Under the pieces are notes generated by a model. The model worked only from the letters and a program-made list of their open reading frames with translations. It searched no databases and was not told the origin of the DNA. Shown here piece by piece: positions 7,953-17,727 of a stretch of 64,000 bases of DNA. Position numbers and translations under genes: made by a program. The first letter of the stretch is position 1. Every line of letters starts with the position of its first letter. This stretch comes from Carnimonas bestiolae. Lineage in GTDB: Bacteria > Pseudomonadota > Gammaproteobacteria > Pseudomonadales > Halomonadaceae. The stretch lies in assembly GCF_051251125.1 (NCBI RefSeq), contig NZ_JBPCZL010000003.1; one strand, 5' to 3'.

Positions 7953-10325
7953 ATGTCGGTGCCCCTTTCCATTCGCTCTGCTGCGGTTCTCGGTGCTGGC
8001 GTAATGGGCGCGCAAATTGCCGCGCACCTTGTTAATGCGGGTATTCCCACCCGGCTTTACGACCTTGCTGATCACGAAGGCAAAACGTCCAGCAAGATCG
8101 CCATCGCGGCGATCAAGCGGTTATCCAAGCTGTCGCCGAAACCGTTGGCTCTGGCGTCGCTGGCCGAGGCCATCGTCCCCGCCAACTATGATGATGACCT
8201 GGAGCAATTGCGCGACTGCGATCTGATTATCGAAGCGGTTGCCGAGCGCGCCGATATCAAGCACTCGCTCTATCAGAAGATCACGCCCTATATCAGCGAT
8301 CACGCCATTGTGGCGTCGAATACCTCGGGGCTGTCGATCAACGACATGGCGCGAGGCCTACCGGAAAGCCTCAAGCCGCGCTTTTGCGGCGTGCACTTCT
8401 TCAATCCGCCGCGCTACATGACGCTGGTTGAGCTGATTGCGACCCACGACACCGACCCAGCGCTGTTGGACGCGCTGGAAAGCACCTTGGTCAGCACGCT
8501 TGGGAAAGGCGTGGTACGCGCACGCGACACGCCCAACTTCATTGGCAATCGCATCGGGGTTTTCTCGCTATTGTCGGTGGTGCACCACGCTCAACGTTTA
8601 GGCCTCGCATTCGATGAGGTCGATGCGCTGACCGGTAAGGCGCTTGGGCGTCCTAAATCCGCCACCTACCGCACCCTCGATGTGGTAGGGCTGGACACCA
8701 CCAGCCACGTGATTGCGACCATGCGCGATGGCCTGCCGAACGATCCCTGGCATCGCTACTTCGTTACCCCCGACTGGGCGCAGAAACTGATCGATGCCGG
8801 CGCGATGGGGCAGAAAAGCGGCGCAGGCTGCTATCGCAAGCGCGGCAAAACCATCGAAGTGCTCAATCCGGCCACCTTCGATTACGCCGCAGGTGAGGGC
8901 AAGGTAGCGCCTGAAGTCGCTGAAATTCTGGCGATCAAATCGCCCCAAGAACGGCTGGCAGCGCTGCGCAACAGCGACCAGCCGCAGGCGCAGTTGCTCT
9001 GGTCAAGCCTGCGCGATCTGTTCCATTACAGCGCGGTGCAGCTTGAACACATCGCGCACAGCGCCAGCGATCTCGATCTTGCTATACGCTGGGGTTACGG
9101 CTGGCAGCAGGGCCCTCTGGAAAGCTGGCAAGCCGCTGGCTGGCGTGAGGTTGCGCAGTGGATTCGCGACGATATCGCTGCCGGCAACAGCATGAGCGAT
9201 ACCCCGTTGCCCAAATGGGTCGATGAGATAGACGGCGTTTACCAGCATGGCAACAGTTATGCCCCCGGCGAAGGAAACTACGTAAAACGTCAGCAGTTGC
9301 CGGTCTACCAACGCCAGCGCGCGCCTGAGCGACTGCTTGATGATCCGCTCAACGCAGGCGAGACGGTGTTCGACAACGGCGCGGTGCGCGCCTGGCACGA
9401 TGGCGACGACGTGCTGGTGGCCAGCTTCACCACCCATGGTCACGTGATTTCGCCGGACGTTCTTAAGGGCGTAGAAGAAGCGGTAGCGATTGCCGAACAG
9501 CGCTTCAAGGCGCTGGTGATCTGGCACCCCACCGCACCCTTCTCCTACGGCGCTGATCTGAAAAATGCGGTGAAAAGCCTGAGCAACGGCGACCGCGACA
9601 CCTTTAGCCATCTGGTCGCTAACTTCCAGAAAGCCAGTCACACCATCAAGTATTCCCAGGTGCCAGTGGTGTCGGCCATTCAGGGCGCCACGCTGGGCGG
9701 CGGCTGCGAAATTCAGATGCACTCAGCGCTGACGGTCGCCGCGCTGGAAAGCTATCCGGGGCTGGTGGAAGCAGGCGTAGGGCTGCTGCCCGCAGGCGGA
9801 GGGCTGAAGGAATTCGCGCTGCGCGCGGCACTTACTCAAGGCGACCAAGGTGACCTGATCGGCGAACTAAAACGCGCCTTCGAATGTACCGCGATGGCCA
9901 AGGTCGCTACCTCGGCGCGCGAGGCTCAGCAGCTTGGCCTGCTGCGCCATTCCGATACCGTGATTCTCAACCCCTTCGAGTTGCTCTACGTAGCTCGCCA
10001 GCAGGCACTAGCGCTGGCCGCTGCCAACTATCGCCCGCCGCTGCCAGCTCAGCGCATTCGCGTTGCGGGGCGCGACGGCATTGCGCTATTCGATGCACAG
10101 ATCGTCAATCTGCTGGAAGGCCGTATGATCTCGGAACACGACGCCAACATTGCCCACCGCATTGCGACCGTTTTGTGCGGCGGCGATGTCGATGCCAACG
10201 AGCGCGTCGATGAAGCCTGGCTGCTGCGCCTTGAGCGAGAAAATTTCGTCGCGCTGGGAATGAGTGAGAAAACCATCGCCCGCATTCAGCACACGCTGAC
10301 CACTGGCAAACCGCTGCGCAACTGA
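7953..10325 (+). CDS. 3-hydroxyacyl-CoA dehydrogenase/enoyl-CoA hydratase (FadN-type domain order)
   Basis: A 790-residue bifunctional beta-oxidation enzyme of the cytoplasm that hydrates enoyl-CoA and oxidises the 3-hydroxyacyl-CoA with NAD. The dehydrogenase is N-terminal: Rossmann motif GAGVMGAQIAAHLVNAG at about 12-28, then the HFFNPPRYMTLVE segment. The crotonase domain is C-terminal, with GATLGGGCEIQMHSAL near 579 and GVGLLPAGGG near 608. This order is that of Bacillus FadN, the reverse of E. coli FadB. The ATG at 7953 follows TGGAGG; the GTG at 7941 lies in that site and is rejected. First gene of a three-gene operon. Confidence 0.93.
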   Translation: MSVPLSIRSAAVLGAGVMGAQIAAHLVNAGIPTRLYDLADHEGKTSSKIAIAAIKRLSKLSPKPLALASLAEAIVPANYDDDLEQLRDCDLIIEAVAERADIKHSLYQKITPYISDHAIVASNTSGLSINDMARGLPESLKPRFCGVHFFNPPRYMTLVELIATHDTDPALLDALESTLVSTLGKGVVRARDTPNFIGNRIGVFSLLSVVHHAQRLGLAFDEVDALTGKALGRPKSATYRTLDVVGLDTTSHVIATMRDGLPNDPWHRYFVTPDWAQKLIDAGAMGQKSGAGCYRKRGKTIEVLNPATFDYAAGEGKVAPEVAEILAIKSPQERLAALRNSDQPQAQLLWSSLRDLFHYSAVQLEHIAHSASDLDLAIRWGYGWQQGPLESWQAAGWREVAQWIRDDIAAGNSMSDTPLPKWVDEIDGVYQHGNSYAPGEGNYVKRQQLPVYQRQRAPERLLDDPLNAGETVFDNGAVRAWHDGDDVLVASFTTHGHVISPDVLKGVEEAVAIAEQRFKALVIWHPTAPFSYGADLKNAVKSLSNGDRDTFSHLVANFQKASHTIKYSQVPVVSAIQGATLGGGCEIQMHSALTVAALESYPGLVEAGVGLLPAGGGLKEFALRAALTQGDQGDLIGELKRAFECTAMAKVATSAREAQQLGLLRHSDTVILNPFELLYVARQQALALAAANYRPPLPAQRIRVAGRDGIALFDAQIVNLLEGRMISEHDANIAHRIATVLCGGDVDANERVDEAWLLRLERENFVALGMSEKTIARIQHTLTTGKPLRN

Positions 10326-10349
10326 TTGCCGCGATCAGGAGATATAAGC

Positions 10350-11558
10350 ATGACTACTTCACTCAAGGACGTTTACATCGTCGCAGCGTGCCGCACACCA
10401 GTGGGCAAGGCGGGGCGCGGCGTATTCCGCAACGTGCGCTCGGACGATCTGCTCGCCCACTGCCTGCGTGGCGTTATCGAGCAGGCACCGGGCATTGATG
10501 CCGAGCGCATCGAAGACACCGTAATCGGCTGTGCGATGCCGGAGGCCTCGCAGGGCATGAACATCGCCCGCGTTGCACTGCTTAACGCGGGACTGCCGCA
10601 GCAGGTCAGCGGTCAAACCGTCAATCGCTTCTGCGCCTCAGGATTGCAGGCAATTGCGACCGCCGCGCAGCGCATTCAACTGGGCAGCGCCGATCTAATG
10701 CTGGCAGGCGGTGTCGAGAGCATGTCGCAGGTACCAATGATCGGCTTCCATCCCTCCTTCAGCCCGAAGCTGTTCGCCAACGGCTTTCACAGTGAAGAAG
10801 TGGCCGTGGCCTTCGGCATGGGCCTTACCGCCGAGCGCGTGGCGGAGCGCTGGCAGGTCAGTCGCGAAGATCAGGACGCCTTCGCCTATCGCTCGCACCA
10901 ACGCGCGCTGGCAGCGCTCAAGAGCGGCGAGCTGATGGCGTCGGCACGCCCTTACGAGGTAGAGCAGCGCCTACCGATGCTGGCCGACGGCAGTATCGCC
11001 ACGCGCAGCATTGAAGTGAGCGCCGATGAAGGGCCGCGCGCGGACACCAGCCTCGAAGCGCTGGCCAAGCTGCGTCCGGTATTCGCGCAGGGCGGCAGTG
11101 TTACCGCAGGCAATTCGTCGCAAACCTCGGATGGCGCGGCCGCACTGCTGCTGGCGTCGGAGCAGGCAGTGAAGGATTACCAGCTAACGCCGCTGGCGCG
11201 CTTCTCGGGCTTTTCCGTAGCGGGCGTCGCGCCAGAAATCATGGGCATTGGGCCGATTGCCGCGGTGCCAAAAGCGCTTCAGCAGGCCGGTATCTCACAG
11301 CAGCAGCTTGATTGGATCGAGCTAAACGAGGCCTTCGCTGCGCAGTCGCTGGCGGTCATTCGTGAGCTTGATTTCGATCAGGACAAGGTTAATCCATTCG
11401 GCGGCGCCATTGCCTTGGGCCACCCGCTAGGCGCTACCGGCGCGATTCGCGCCGCCATGCTGGTACACGGCCTGAAGCAGCGCAAACTCAAACACGGCAT
11501 GGTCACCATGTGCATTGGTACTGGAATGGGCGCTGCTGGCATCTTTGAGGCGGTATAG
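10350..11558 (+). CDS. fadA: Acetyl-CoA C-acyltransferase (3-ketoacyl-CoA thiolase)
   Basis: A 402-residue thiolase that cleaves 3-ketoacyl-CoA to acetyl-CoA and a shortened acyl-CoA, the last step of beta-oxidation. The catalytic set is complete. The nucleophile is Cys95 in NRFCASGL, His358 sits in ALGHPLGATG and Cys388 in MCIGTGMG. The length matches the family. The ATG at 10350 follows CAGGAG and matches the usual N-terminal VYIVAACRTPVGK; a frame-extending start at 10326 is not needed. It lies 24 bp after the FadN-type gene and 23 bp before the acyl-CoA dehydrogenase, so one transcript is likely. Confidence 0.94.
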   Translation: MTTSLKDVYIVAACRTPVGKAGRGVFRNVRSDDLLAHCLRGVIEQAPGIDAERIEDTVIGCAMPEASQGMNIARVALLNAGLPQQVSGQTVNRFCASGLQAIATAAQRIQLGSADLMLAGGVESMSQVPMIGFHPSFSPKLFANGFHSEEVAVAFGMGLTAERVAERWQVSREDQDAFAYRSHQRALAALKSGELMASARPYEVEQRLPMLADGSIATRSIEVSADEGPRADTSLEALAKLRPVFAQGGSVTAGNSSQTSDGAAALLLASEQAVKDYQLTPLARFSGFSVAGVAPEIMGIGPIAAVPKALQQAGISQQQLDWIELNEAFAAQSLAVIRELDFDQDKVNPFGGAIALGHPLGATGAIRAAMLVHGLKQRKLKHGMVTMCIGTGMGAAGIFEAV

Positions 11559-11581
11559 CCCCTGTACAAGGAGATAGTGCA

Positions 11582-14059
11582 ATGATGACGTTACTTTCGT
11601 TAGTGCTGTTCGTGGCGCTGGCGGGCGCGCTCGCCTTCAAGGGGGTATCGCTCAAGGTCTGGCTAGGCAGTTGGGTGGTGCTATGGCTAGTGCTAACGCT
11701 CAGCGGCGCGATGGCGTGGTGGCTGGCAATCATTACCCTGATTGGCGCGGTGGCGATGGTGCTCGCGCTGATTCCCAGCGTGCGTCAGCGCTGGATATCG
11801 CAGCCGTTCATGCGCTATCTGAACAAGGCGCTACCGCCAATGTCGGCCACCGAACGCGAAGCGCTGGAAGCCGGTGAGCCGTGGTGGGAAGCCCAGCTGT
11901 TCGCGGGCAAGCCCCAGTGGAACAAGCTGCTTTCCTTTAACTACACCACGCTGACCGAGCGTGAGCAGCAGTTTCTCGATAACGAAGTCGAAACCGTCTG
12001 CAACATGGTCAACGACTGGAAAATCGACTTCGAACTGATGGACCTGCCCGAAGACGTGTGGCGCTATCTGCGCGAAAATCGCTTCTTCGCGATGCTGATC
12101 GACGAAGATCACGGCGGGCTGGGCTTCTCTGCCTATGCTCAGTCGGCAGTCGTTACCAAGCTGGCAACGCATTCCGGTGCCCTTGCCACCACGGTGATGG
12201 TGCCCAATTCGCTTGGTCCGGGCGAGCTGCTGCTCAAGTACGGCACCGAAGCGCAGAAGGAAAAATGGCTGCCCGGCCTGGTGGACGGCAGCGAAATCCC
12301 CTGCTTCGGCCTAACCGGCCCCGAGGTCGGCTCCGATGCCACCGCATTGCCCGATACCGGCGTGGTGTGCAAGGGAGAATTCAACGGTGAGCAGGTGGTC
12401 GGCGTGCGGCTCAACTTCTCCAAACGCTGGATTACCCTCGCGCCGGTGGCCACCGTGATTGGCCTTGCCTTCAAGATGAGCGACCCCGATGGCTTGATCG
12501 ATCCTGAGCGGCGCGATTACGGCATTACGTGTGCGTTGGTGCCCGCCGACACCCAGGGCATCTCGATTGGGCGTCGCCATTACCCCGGCAGTTCTTTCAT
12601 GAATGGCCCGATTCTCGGTCAGGACGTGTTTATTCCGCTCGACTACCTGATTGGCGGTATCGATAAAGCGGGCCAAGGCTGGCGCATGCTGGTGGAATGT
12701 CTGTCAGCGGGACGCGGAATTTCGCTGCCGGCGCTTTCTACCGCCGCATCGCAGAAAAGCTACCGCGCGGTCACTGCCTATTCACGCATTCGCCGTCAAT
12801 TCCGCATGCCGATCGGCCGCTTCGAAGGCGTTCAGGAAGCATTGGCACGCATTGCGGGCAATAGCTACCTGCTCGAATCGTGTCGCGCGCTTACCGCGTC
12901 AGCGGTGGACCATCTAATTCCTTCCGTGGTCACCACCATCGCCAAATATCACATGACCGAAATGATGCGCAGTGTCGTGAACGACAGCATGGACATCATG
13001 GGCGGACGCGCTGTGCAGCAGGGGCCACGCAACCCGATTGCGCTTGGCTACCGCGTGATCCCCGTGGCGATTACCGTGGAAGGTGCCAATATCCTGACCC
13101 GCAGCCTGATGATCTTCGGTCAGGGCGCGATTCGCTGCCATCCTTATTTGCTCAAGGAGATGGAAGCCGCTAACAGCCGCGATATAACTGCCTTCGATAA
13201 GCTGCTGAGCCAGCATATCGGCACCGCGGTGAATCGCGCTGGGCGCAGTCTAGTGCTGGGGCTATTCGGTAGCCGCTGGCTGAAAGCGCCGGTGCAGGGC
13301 CCTACCGCCCGCTACTTCCAGCAGATTGAGCAGCTGTCGTCGGCGCTGTTTATTGCCTCGGACGTTGCGATGGCGACCCTCGGCGGCTCGCTGAAACGCC
13401 GTGAGAAGCTCTCGGCACGCCTCGGTGATACGCTCAGCCATCTCTATCTTGCCTCTAGCGCGCTGAAGCATTACCACAGCGAAGGAGACGGCGATAAGGA
13501 CGAACTGCTGCACCTTGACTGGGCGGTGCAGCACTCACTGGCTGAGGCCGCCAAGGGGCTCGAAGGCTTCATTCGCAATCATCCCTCCAAGGGTGTCGCG
13601 CTGCTGCTACGCGTGTTGATTTTCCCGCGTGGCAATCGCTATCAGCCGCCTTCCGACAAACTCGGCGGCAAGCTGGCGGAGAAGTCGATTAGTCAAAGCA
13701 GTTTCCGCGAGCGCCTGACTCACTTGACCTTCGCACCCGCCGAGCAGAGCGATCCGGTCAATCAGCTGGAACGCGCGTTTGGCTTATGTATCAAGGCGGA
13801 ACCCGCCTACGAGCGGCTGCTCAAGGCCTTGGCAAAACAGCAGGTGAGCGGTGCCACCTTTATTGATCGCCTGCAGGATGCCGTGGCCAAGCAAGTGCTG
13901 ACGCAGGAAGAGGCCACGCTAGTCGAGGAGTACGACAACGAACGCTTCGAAGCGTTGCTGACCGATGACTTCGACCCTGCCTATCTGAAAGGGGACTTCG
14001 GCGTCGAGAACACCGAACAACAATTGGCCAATACGTTGACCAGACAACGCGTTGAGTAG
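11582..14059 (+). CDS. fadE: Acyl-CoA dehydrogenase
   Basis: A flavoprotein of 825 residues, close in size to proteobacterial FadE, that makes the trans-2 double bond in acyl-CoA. The first 70 residues hold three hydrophobic segments, so membrane attachment is likely. The ACAD core follows: PEDVWRYLRENRFFAML, FGLTGPEVGSDA for flavin/substrate binding, CLSAGRGISLPALS, and DIMGGRAVQQGPRNPIALGYR near 475-495. A C-terminal domain of about 200 residues (DUF1974-like) follows, as in E. coli FadE. The start ATG has AAGGAG ahead of it. It is the last gene of the operon, with a terminator after it. The electron acceptor would be ETF or a membrane quinone route. Confidence 0.94.
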   Translation: MMTLLSLVLFVALAGALAFKGVSLKVWLGSWVVLWLVLTLSGAMAWWLAIITLIGAVAMVLALIPSVRQRWISQPFMRYLNKALPPMSATEREALEAGEPWWEAQLFAGKPQWNKLLSFNYTTLTEREQQFLDNEVETVCNMVNDWKIDFELMDLPEDVWRYLRENRFFAMLIDEDHGGLGFSAYAQSAVVTKLATHSGALATTVMVPNSLGPGELLLKYGTEAQKEKWLPGLVDGSEIPCFGLTGPEVGSDATALPDTGVVCKGEFNGEQVVGVRLNFSKRWITLAPVATVIGLAFKMSDPDGLIDPERRDYGITCALVPADTQGISIGRRHYPGSSFMNGPILGQDVFIPLDYLIGGIDKAGQGWRMLVECLSAGRGISLPALSTAASQKSYRAVTAYSRIRRQFRMPIGRFEGVQEALARIAGNSYLLESCRALTASAVDHLIPSVVTTIAKYHMTEMMRSVVNDSMDIMGGRAVQQGPRNPIALGYRVIPVAITVEGANILTRSLMIFGQGAIRCHPYLLKEMEAANSRDITAFDKLLSQHIGTAVNRAGRSLVLGLFGSRWLKAPVQGPTARYFQQIEQLSSALFIASDVAMATLGGSLKRREKLSARLGDTLSHLYLASSALKHYHSEGDGDKDELLHLDWAVQHSLAEAAKGLEGFIRNHPSKGVALLLRVLIFPRGNRYQPPSDKLGGKLAEKSISQSSFRERLTHLTFAPAEQSDPVNQLERAFGLCIKAEPAYERLLKALAKQQVSGATFIDRLQDAVAKQVLTQEEATLVEEYDNERFEALLTDDFDPAYLKGDFGVENTEQQLANTLTRQRVE

Positions 14060-14066
14060 TCATTCC

Positions 14067-14093
14067 AAAGCCGCCCTTCGGGGCGGTTTTTTT
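14067..14093 (+). terminator. Rho-independent terminator of the beta-oxidation operon
   Basis: The stem CCGCCC/GGGCGG carries a TTCG tetraloop and is followed by a T-run at 14087-14093. It lies 12 bp after the acyl-CoA dehydrogenase stop. Confidence 0.93.
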
Positions 14094-14414
14094 GGTCAGG
14101 GAGGTGGAAAAAGGCGACAACACAACCACCCACCCCTCCCATTTCTTCGATTCCAATAAATTATTCAAAATGGTGATTTTCATGCTTTCTGAACAGAAAA
14201 GGCATCCCAGTCATTCTTTATAAACACAAAAATGCGCAATTTTATTTTCCCTTCGCGTTAAACGAAGGTAGTATTGGATTCGTTGCTTTGATTGACTAGC
14301 TTTTGAACATGGCTTCTTAACAGAAGCCTGAGTGATAGACGCCCCCGAACAGGGCACAGCAGTTCGCCCGGTCAGCGCACTATTGCTCAACCGTGCACTA
14401 AAGCGAGGAACACC
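14094..14414. other. AT-rich intergenic region, probable promoter zone
   Basis: There is locally A/T-rich sequence at about 14150-14260 in an otherwise GC-rich neighbourhood, which fits a promoter for the 87-residue gene. The minus-strand frame 14211-14621 overlaps that gene and has no support. No other element is seen. Confidence 0.4.
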
Positions 14415-14678
14415 ATGAACTATCAGCAAATGGCCAGCCACTGGCGTGAACATCAGGCAGCCAATGCCAGCGCCGAGCAGCGCCAACACGCAGAAACCCG
14501 TCGCCATAGCGGCATTGTAATGATCTGGCACAACAGCGTACGCGGTTGGAATCAGGAACTGCGCGAAGCATCGCGGGTTCGCCCCAACACCGTGGCAGTT
14601 GCCCACGATGGCTCTATCCATGTCGCCAAGGGCGGCAACGACTGGGACGGCGCGCGTCGCTGGGTCTCGGTACTATAA
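14415..14678 (+). CDS. Small soluble protein, unknown function
   Basis: An 87-residue protein that I do not recognise. The N-terminal 30 residues are helical and rich in His, Gln and Ala (ASHWREHQAANASAEQRQHA). A sequence with a regular hydrophobic pattern follows (GIVMIWHNSVRGWNQEL, VAVAHDGSIHVAKGGNDWDG), which looks like a small beta-rich fold. GCGAGGAACACC precedes the ATG. There is no signal peptide. It stands alone between two untranslated stretches of over 300 bp. It is probably a real, lineage-restricted gene. Confidence 0.55.
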   Translation: MNYQQMASHWREHQAANASAEQRQHAETRRHSGIVMIWHNSVRGWNQELREASRVRPNTVAVAHDGSIHVAKGGNDWDGARRWVSVL

Positions 14679-15036
14679 ACCTCACGAATACCTGTTCAGG
14701 ACACCTACCCCATGGTCCGCATTAAGTAGCAGCACCGTTAACGCTTATGCAGGCGATCCCTGCTTCTCTCAGCGCTAGCGGTGCCACCCTCTTCCCCTAC
14801 CCTCAGTTCCTTCCCCGTAAGTCCTGTTACGCACTTGGCTCCCAGCATTTCTCAGATTAAACGTTCCGTCACCATCCCCATGAGTGCCAAAGCGCCTTCA
14901 TCGCAGTACCACGCTGTCTGCTAATCCATTGCCGTTACCTTCACCCATGAATAAAAGATCGAACCGCTGCTGAACGAATACCTTCAGGTGCCGTACACTG
15001 CTGTTATTGCAACCCTTCAGCCCAGGAGTCGATACA
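14679..15036. other. Intergenic region, nothing recognised
   Basis: This is pyrimidine-rich sequence without an open frame that has a ribosome-binding site. The last 40 bp presumably hold the promoter and leader of the deoxyribosyltransferase gene. Confidence 0.4.
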
Positions 15037-15510
15037 GTGGCGCAGCATGTCTATCTAGCAGGCCCAGATGTTTTTTATCCCAACGCAGCGGAGCACGCAG
15101 AACATGGGCGTCAGCTTGCTCAGCGCTACGGCTTTGTGGCGCTTACGCCAATGGACAATCAACTGCCGTCGCTACCCGATGGACCTAGCATGGCAGCGTG
15201 GATATTCGCCAAGAATATCGAGCTGATTCAGCGCGCCGATTTCGTGATCGCCAATTTGTCACCGTTTCGCGGCCCTTCTGCGGATGCAGGAACGATATGG
15301 GAAGTCGGTTACGCGCGCGGGCGCGAGCTGCCGGTATGGGGCTACAGTAGCGATGCTAGCGAATACCGCGCCCGTGTCGTCGACGACGGCCTCGCGATCG
15401 AGGATTTCGGCGGTTACGATAATCTGATGATCACCGAAAGCGTGAAGCAACCGCTACATAGCTCGCTGGAGCAGGCGTTCGAGGCAGCAGCGCACTATTT
15501 CCAGCGCTGA
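15037..15510 (+). CDS. Nucleoside 2-deoxyribosyltransferase
   Basis: A 157-residue cytoplasmic enzyme of the NDT family, which moves deoxyribose between bases or hydrolyses deoxynucleoside (mono)phosphates. It opens with VYLAGPDVFYPNA (nucleoside loop), carries ANLSPFRGPSADAGTIWEVG with the likely nucleophile Glu89, and has the YDNLMI motif near 128. Those are the three family landmarks. The start is taken at GTG 15037 because CAGGAG lies 8 nt upstream; a TTG at 15007 would add ten residues that the family lacks. It is a salvage enzyme; whether it acts as transferase or hydrolase cannot be decided. It has no operon partner. Confidence 0.88.
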   Translation: MAQHVYLAGPDVFYPNAAEHAEHGRQLAQRYGFVALTPMDNQLPSLPDGPSMAAWIFAKNIELIQRADFVIANLSPFRGPSADAGTIWEVGYARGRELPVWGYSSDASEYRARVVDDGLAIEDFGGYDNLMITESVKQPLHSSLEQAFEAAAHYFQR

Positions 15511-15640
15511 GGTAATGCGCGACCCGTCGCACTAGATGCGACCGAGATTTGTTACACTCTCACGACAACGGCGAGACCGCCGCGTCGGCAAACATAGTCT
15601 TCCCCGCAGCGCACGCCTTAACCTCAGTGGAGTCAAACCA

Positions 15641-16717
15641 GTGCACCAACGCGGTACGCTTGCAGCTCTTCCCTTCACGCTACGATGGCTGATCCTGATT
15701 GTGCTGGCGGGCATCGCCAGCGTTACCATGAGCGCCATCGGACTGCCCGGCGGTCAATTCATCGGTCCCATGCTAGTGGCCATTGCACTGGCGCTGAGCG
15801 GCATTTCACTGACCATCCCTCGCCCCTGGTTCAACCTTGGGCAAGGGGCCATTGGCATCATGATCGCTCAGGCGATTTCCTTTAGCGTGCTTGCCACATT
15901 GGCCGATTATTGGCTGGCCATGCTGGTGCTAACCTTCCTGACACTGCTGATGAGCTTCCCGGTGGGCATTCTCAATGTGCGCTACGGAGGCATGCCGGGC
16001 AGTACCGCTGCTTACGGTACAACGCCGGGAGCTGCCTCGGTGATGGTGGCAATGGCCGAAGACAACGGCGGCGATCCGCGCGTGGTGGCCGCCATGCAGT
16101 ACGTCAGGGTGGTGTGCGTGGTACTTACCGGCGCGGTCGCTGCTCACTACCTGCATAACGGCAGCGCATCCGCACACGCGTCCTCCCACGCTGACGAGCT
16201 TCAAACCGTTCACGTTGTTATCACGCTGGTGCTACTGCTGGCAGGATCAGCCATTGGCCGTCGCTTGCTGCCCGGTGGAGCGCTACTGGGGCCGGTACTG
16301 CTAGCAACACCGCTGCATCTTGCGGGCTGGATCGATATCGATCTTCCAGCACCGCTGGTGTCGGTGGCTTACGCGGTGATTGGATGCTATGCGGGGTTGC
16401 GGTTCGACCGCGAGACATTGCTTTACGTGCTGCGCGCGATTCCGCTGATGATTATCTCGTCGCTATTGCTGATTTTGCTGTGCGCGCTATCCGCCGCGGT
16501 AATGCTCCACATCATGGATACCGATTATCTTAGCCTTTATCTGGCGAGTAGCCCCGGCGGCCTTGATTCGATGACCATCATTGCGATGGACACTCACGCT
16601 AACGTGGGGATCGTGGCGTCACTTCAGATATTGCGCTTGTTTGCGGTGGTATTCATTGGCCCATGGATGGCAACCCAGATTGCCAAATTCGCCAAACCGA
16701 GCGCGTCAGACGGATAG
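15641..16717 (+). CDS. AbrB family membrane protein
   Basis: A 358-residue polytopic membrane protein of the AbrB (ammonia monooxygenase-like) family. It has two repeated halves, each with several hydrophobic helices. Diagnostic strings are GLPGGQFIGPMLVAIALA near 28-45, MPGSTAAYGTTPGAASVMV near 119-137, GCYAGLRFDRETL near 248 and the second-half SSPGGLDSMTIIAM near 305. The family has been linked to membrane regulation and transport, but no substrate is established. The start is GTG 15641, with GGAG 8 nt before it; an upstream in-frame ATG at 15536 would give an Arg-rich leader and has no site. The gene is alone. Confidence 0.82.
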   Translation: MHQRGTLAALPFTLRWLILIVLAGIASVTMSAIGLPGGQFIGPMLVAIALALSGISLTIPRPWFNLGQGAIGIMIAQAISFSVLATLADYWLAMLVLTFLTLLMSFPVGILNVRYGGMPGSTAAYGTTPGAASVMVAMAEDNGGDPRVVAAMQYVRVVCVVLTGAVAAHYLHNGSASAHASSHADELQTVHVVITLVLLLAGSAIGRRLLPGGALLGPVLLATPLHLAGWIDIDLPAPLVSVAYAVIGCYAGLRFDRETLLYVLRAIPLMIISSLLLILLCALSAAVMLHIMDTDYLSLYLASSPGGLDSMTIIAMDTHANVGIVASLQILRLFAVVFIGPWMATQIAKFAKPSASDG

Positions 16718-16943
16718 CTCGCGCCATTTCTGCCGCGGGGGCTTCGCTAATGCTCCCGCATCGGGGGAACGCTAATGCCATTATCGTGGAAGCACGCCGG
16801 CAGGTAGGTGCTATGCGGTTTGCTAACGCAAGTCTCAAGCGGGAGCCGTCAGCAATGTTGTGGCCGCCACCGCGCCCTGCTAGCGTCGCGATAGCGACAC
16901 ACCGCCTCGCTGCTTCTTTCCCTTCTTCATCAAGGACTACGCC

Positions 16944-17723
16944 ATGAGCGCTGCTACCGCACTTCCCCTCGATCAACAATGCGTACTGGTGACCGGCGGT
17001 GCGCGCGGATTGGGCCGCGCTATCAGTCTCGCGTTTCTGCGTGAAGGGGCACGGGTAGTCGTCAACTATCACTGCAGCGAGAGCGCCGCTCAGCAGCTAC
17101 AGAACGATTTCCCCGATCAGGTCCTCGCTGTGAAGGCGGACGTTACCCAACGCAGCCAAATTGACGCCCTCGTGGCGCGGGCGCAGCAGCACTTCGGCGA
17201 GCCAATTAGCACGGTGATTAACAATGCGCTGATCGGCTTCAGCTTCAACGGCGATGCCCGTGCGACGCTTGATCAGATGACATGGCCCGCACTGAATCAG
17301 CAGTTTGAAGGCAGTATTCAGGGCGCTCTTAACTGCGTGCAGGCAACCCTCGACGGCATGCGCGCGCTGAGGTTCGGCCGCGTTATTTCGATCGGCACCA
17401 ATCTGTTTCAGAACCCCGTAGTGCCCTACCACGACTACACCGCTGCCAAAGCGGCGCTGCTGTCGCTAACGCGCACCATGGCGCACGAGCTGGGGCCGGA
17501 TAACATTACTGCCAACATGGTATCCGGCGGTTTGTTGCGCAGCACCGATGCCTCCAGTGCCACCCCCGCCGAAGTGTTCGAGATGATTGCCGCCAACACA
17601 CCCCTGCGGCGCGTGACAACGCCGCAGGAATTCGCCGATGCGGTGCTGTTTTTCGCATCGCCTTGGGCGCGCTCCGTCAGCGGCCAGAATCTGGTCGTCG
17701 ACGGCGGCCTGGTGAAGGACTAA
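16944..17723 (+). CDS. SDR family oxidoreductase (3-oxoacyl-ACP-reductase-like)
   Basis: A 259-residue classical short-chain dehydrogenase. The NADP(H)-binding TGGARGLGRA lies near residues 17-26, and the active-site pair is YTAAK near 162. The C-terminus SVSGQNLVVDGG is typical of FabG-like SDRs. The usual NNAG motif reads NNALIG here, a small departure. It lies 4 bp upstream of an NtaA-type FMN monooxygenase and almost certainly shares its transcript. A role in processing the monooxygenase product, such as an aldehyde or keto acid, is inference. No flavin reductase is adjacent, and an SDR would not normally supply reduced FMN. Confidence 0.85.
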   Translation: MSAATALPLDQQCVLVTGGARGLGRAISLAFLREGARVVVNYHCSESAAQQLQNDFPDQVLAVKADVTQRSQIDALVARAQQHFGEPISTVINNALIGFSFNGDARATLDQMTWPALNQQFEGSIQGALNCVQATLDGMRALRFGRVISIGTNLFQNPVVPYHDYTAAKAALLSLTRTMAHELGPDNITANMVSGGLLRSTDASSATPAEVFEMIAANTPLRRVTTPQEFADAVLFFASPWARSVSGQNLVVDGGLVKD

Positions 17724-17727
17724 CGCC

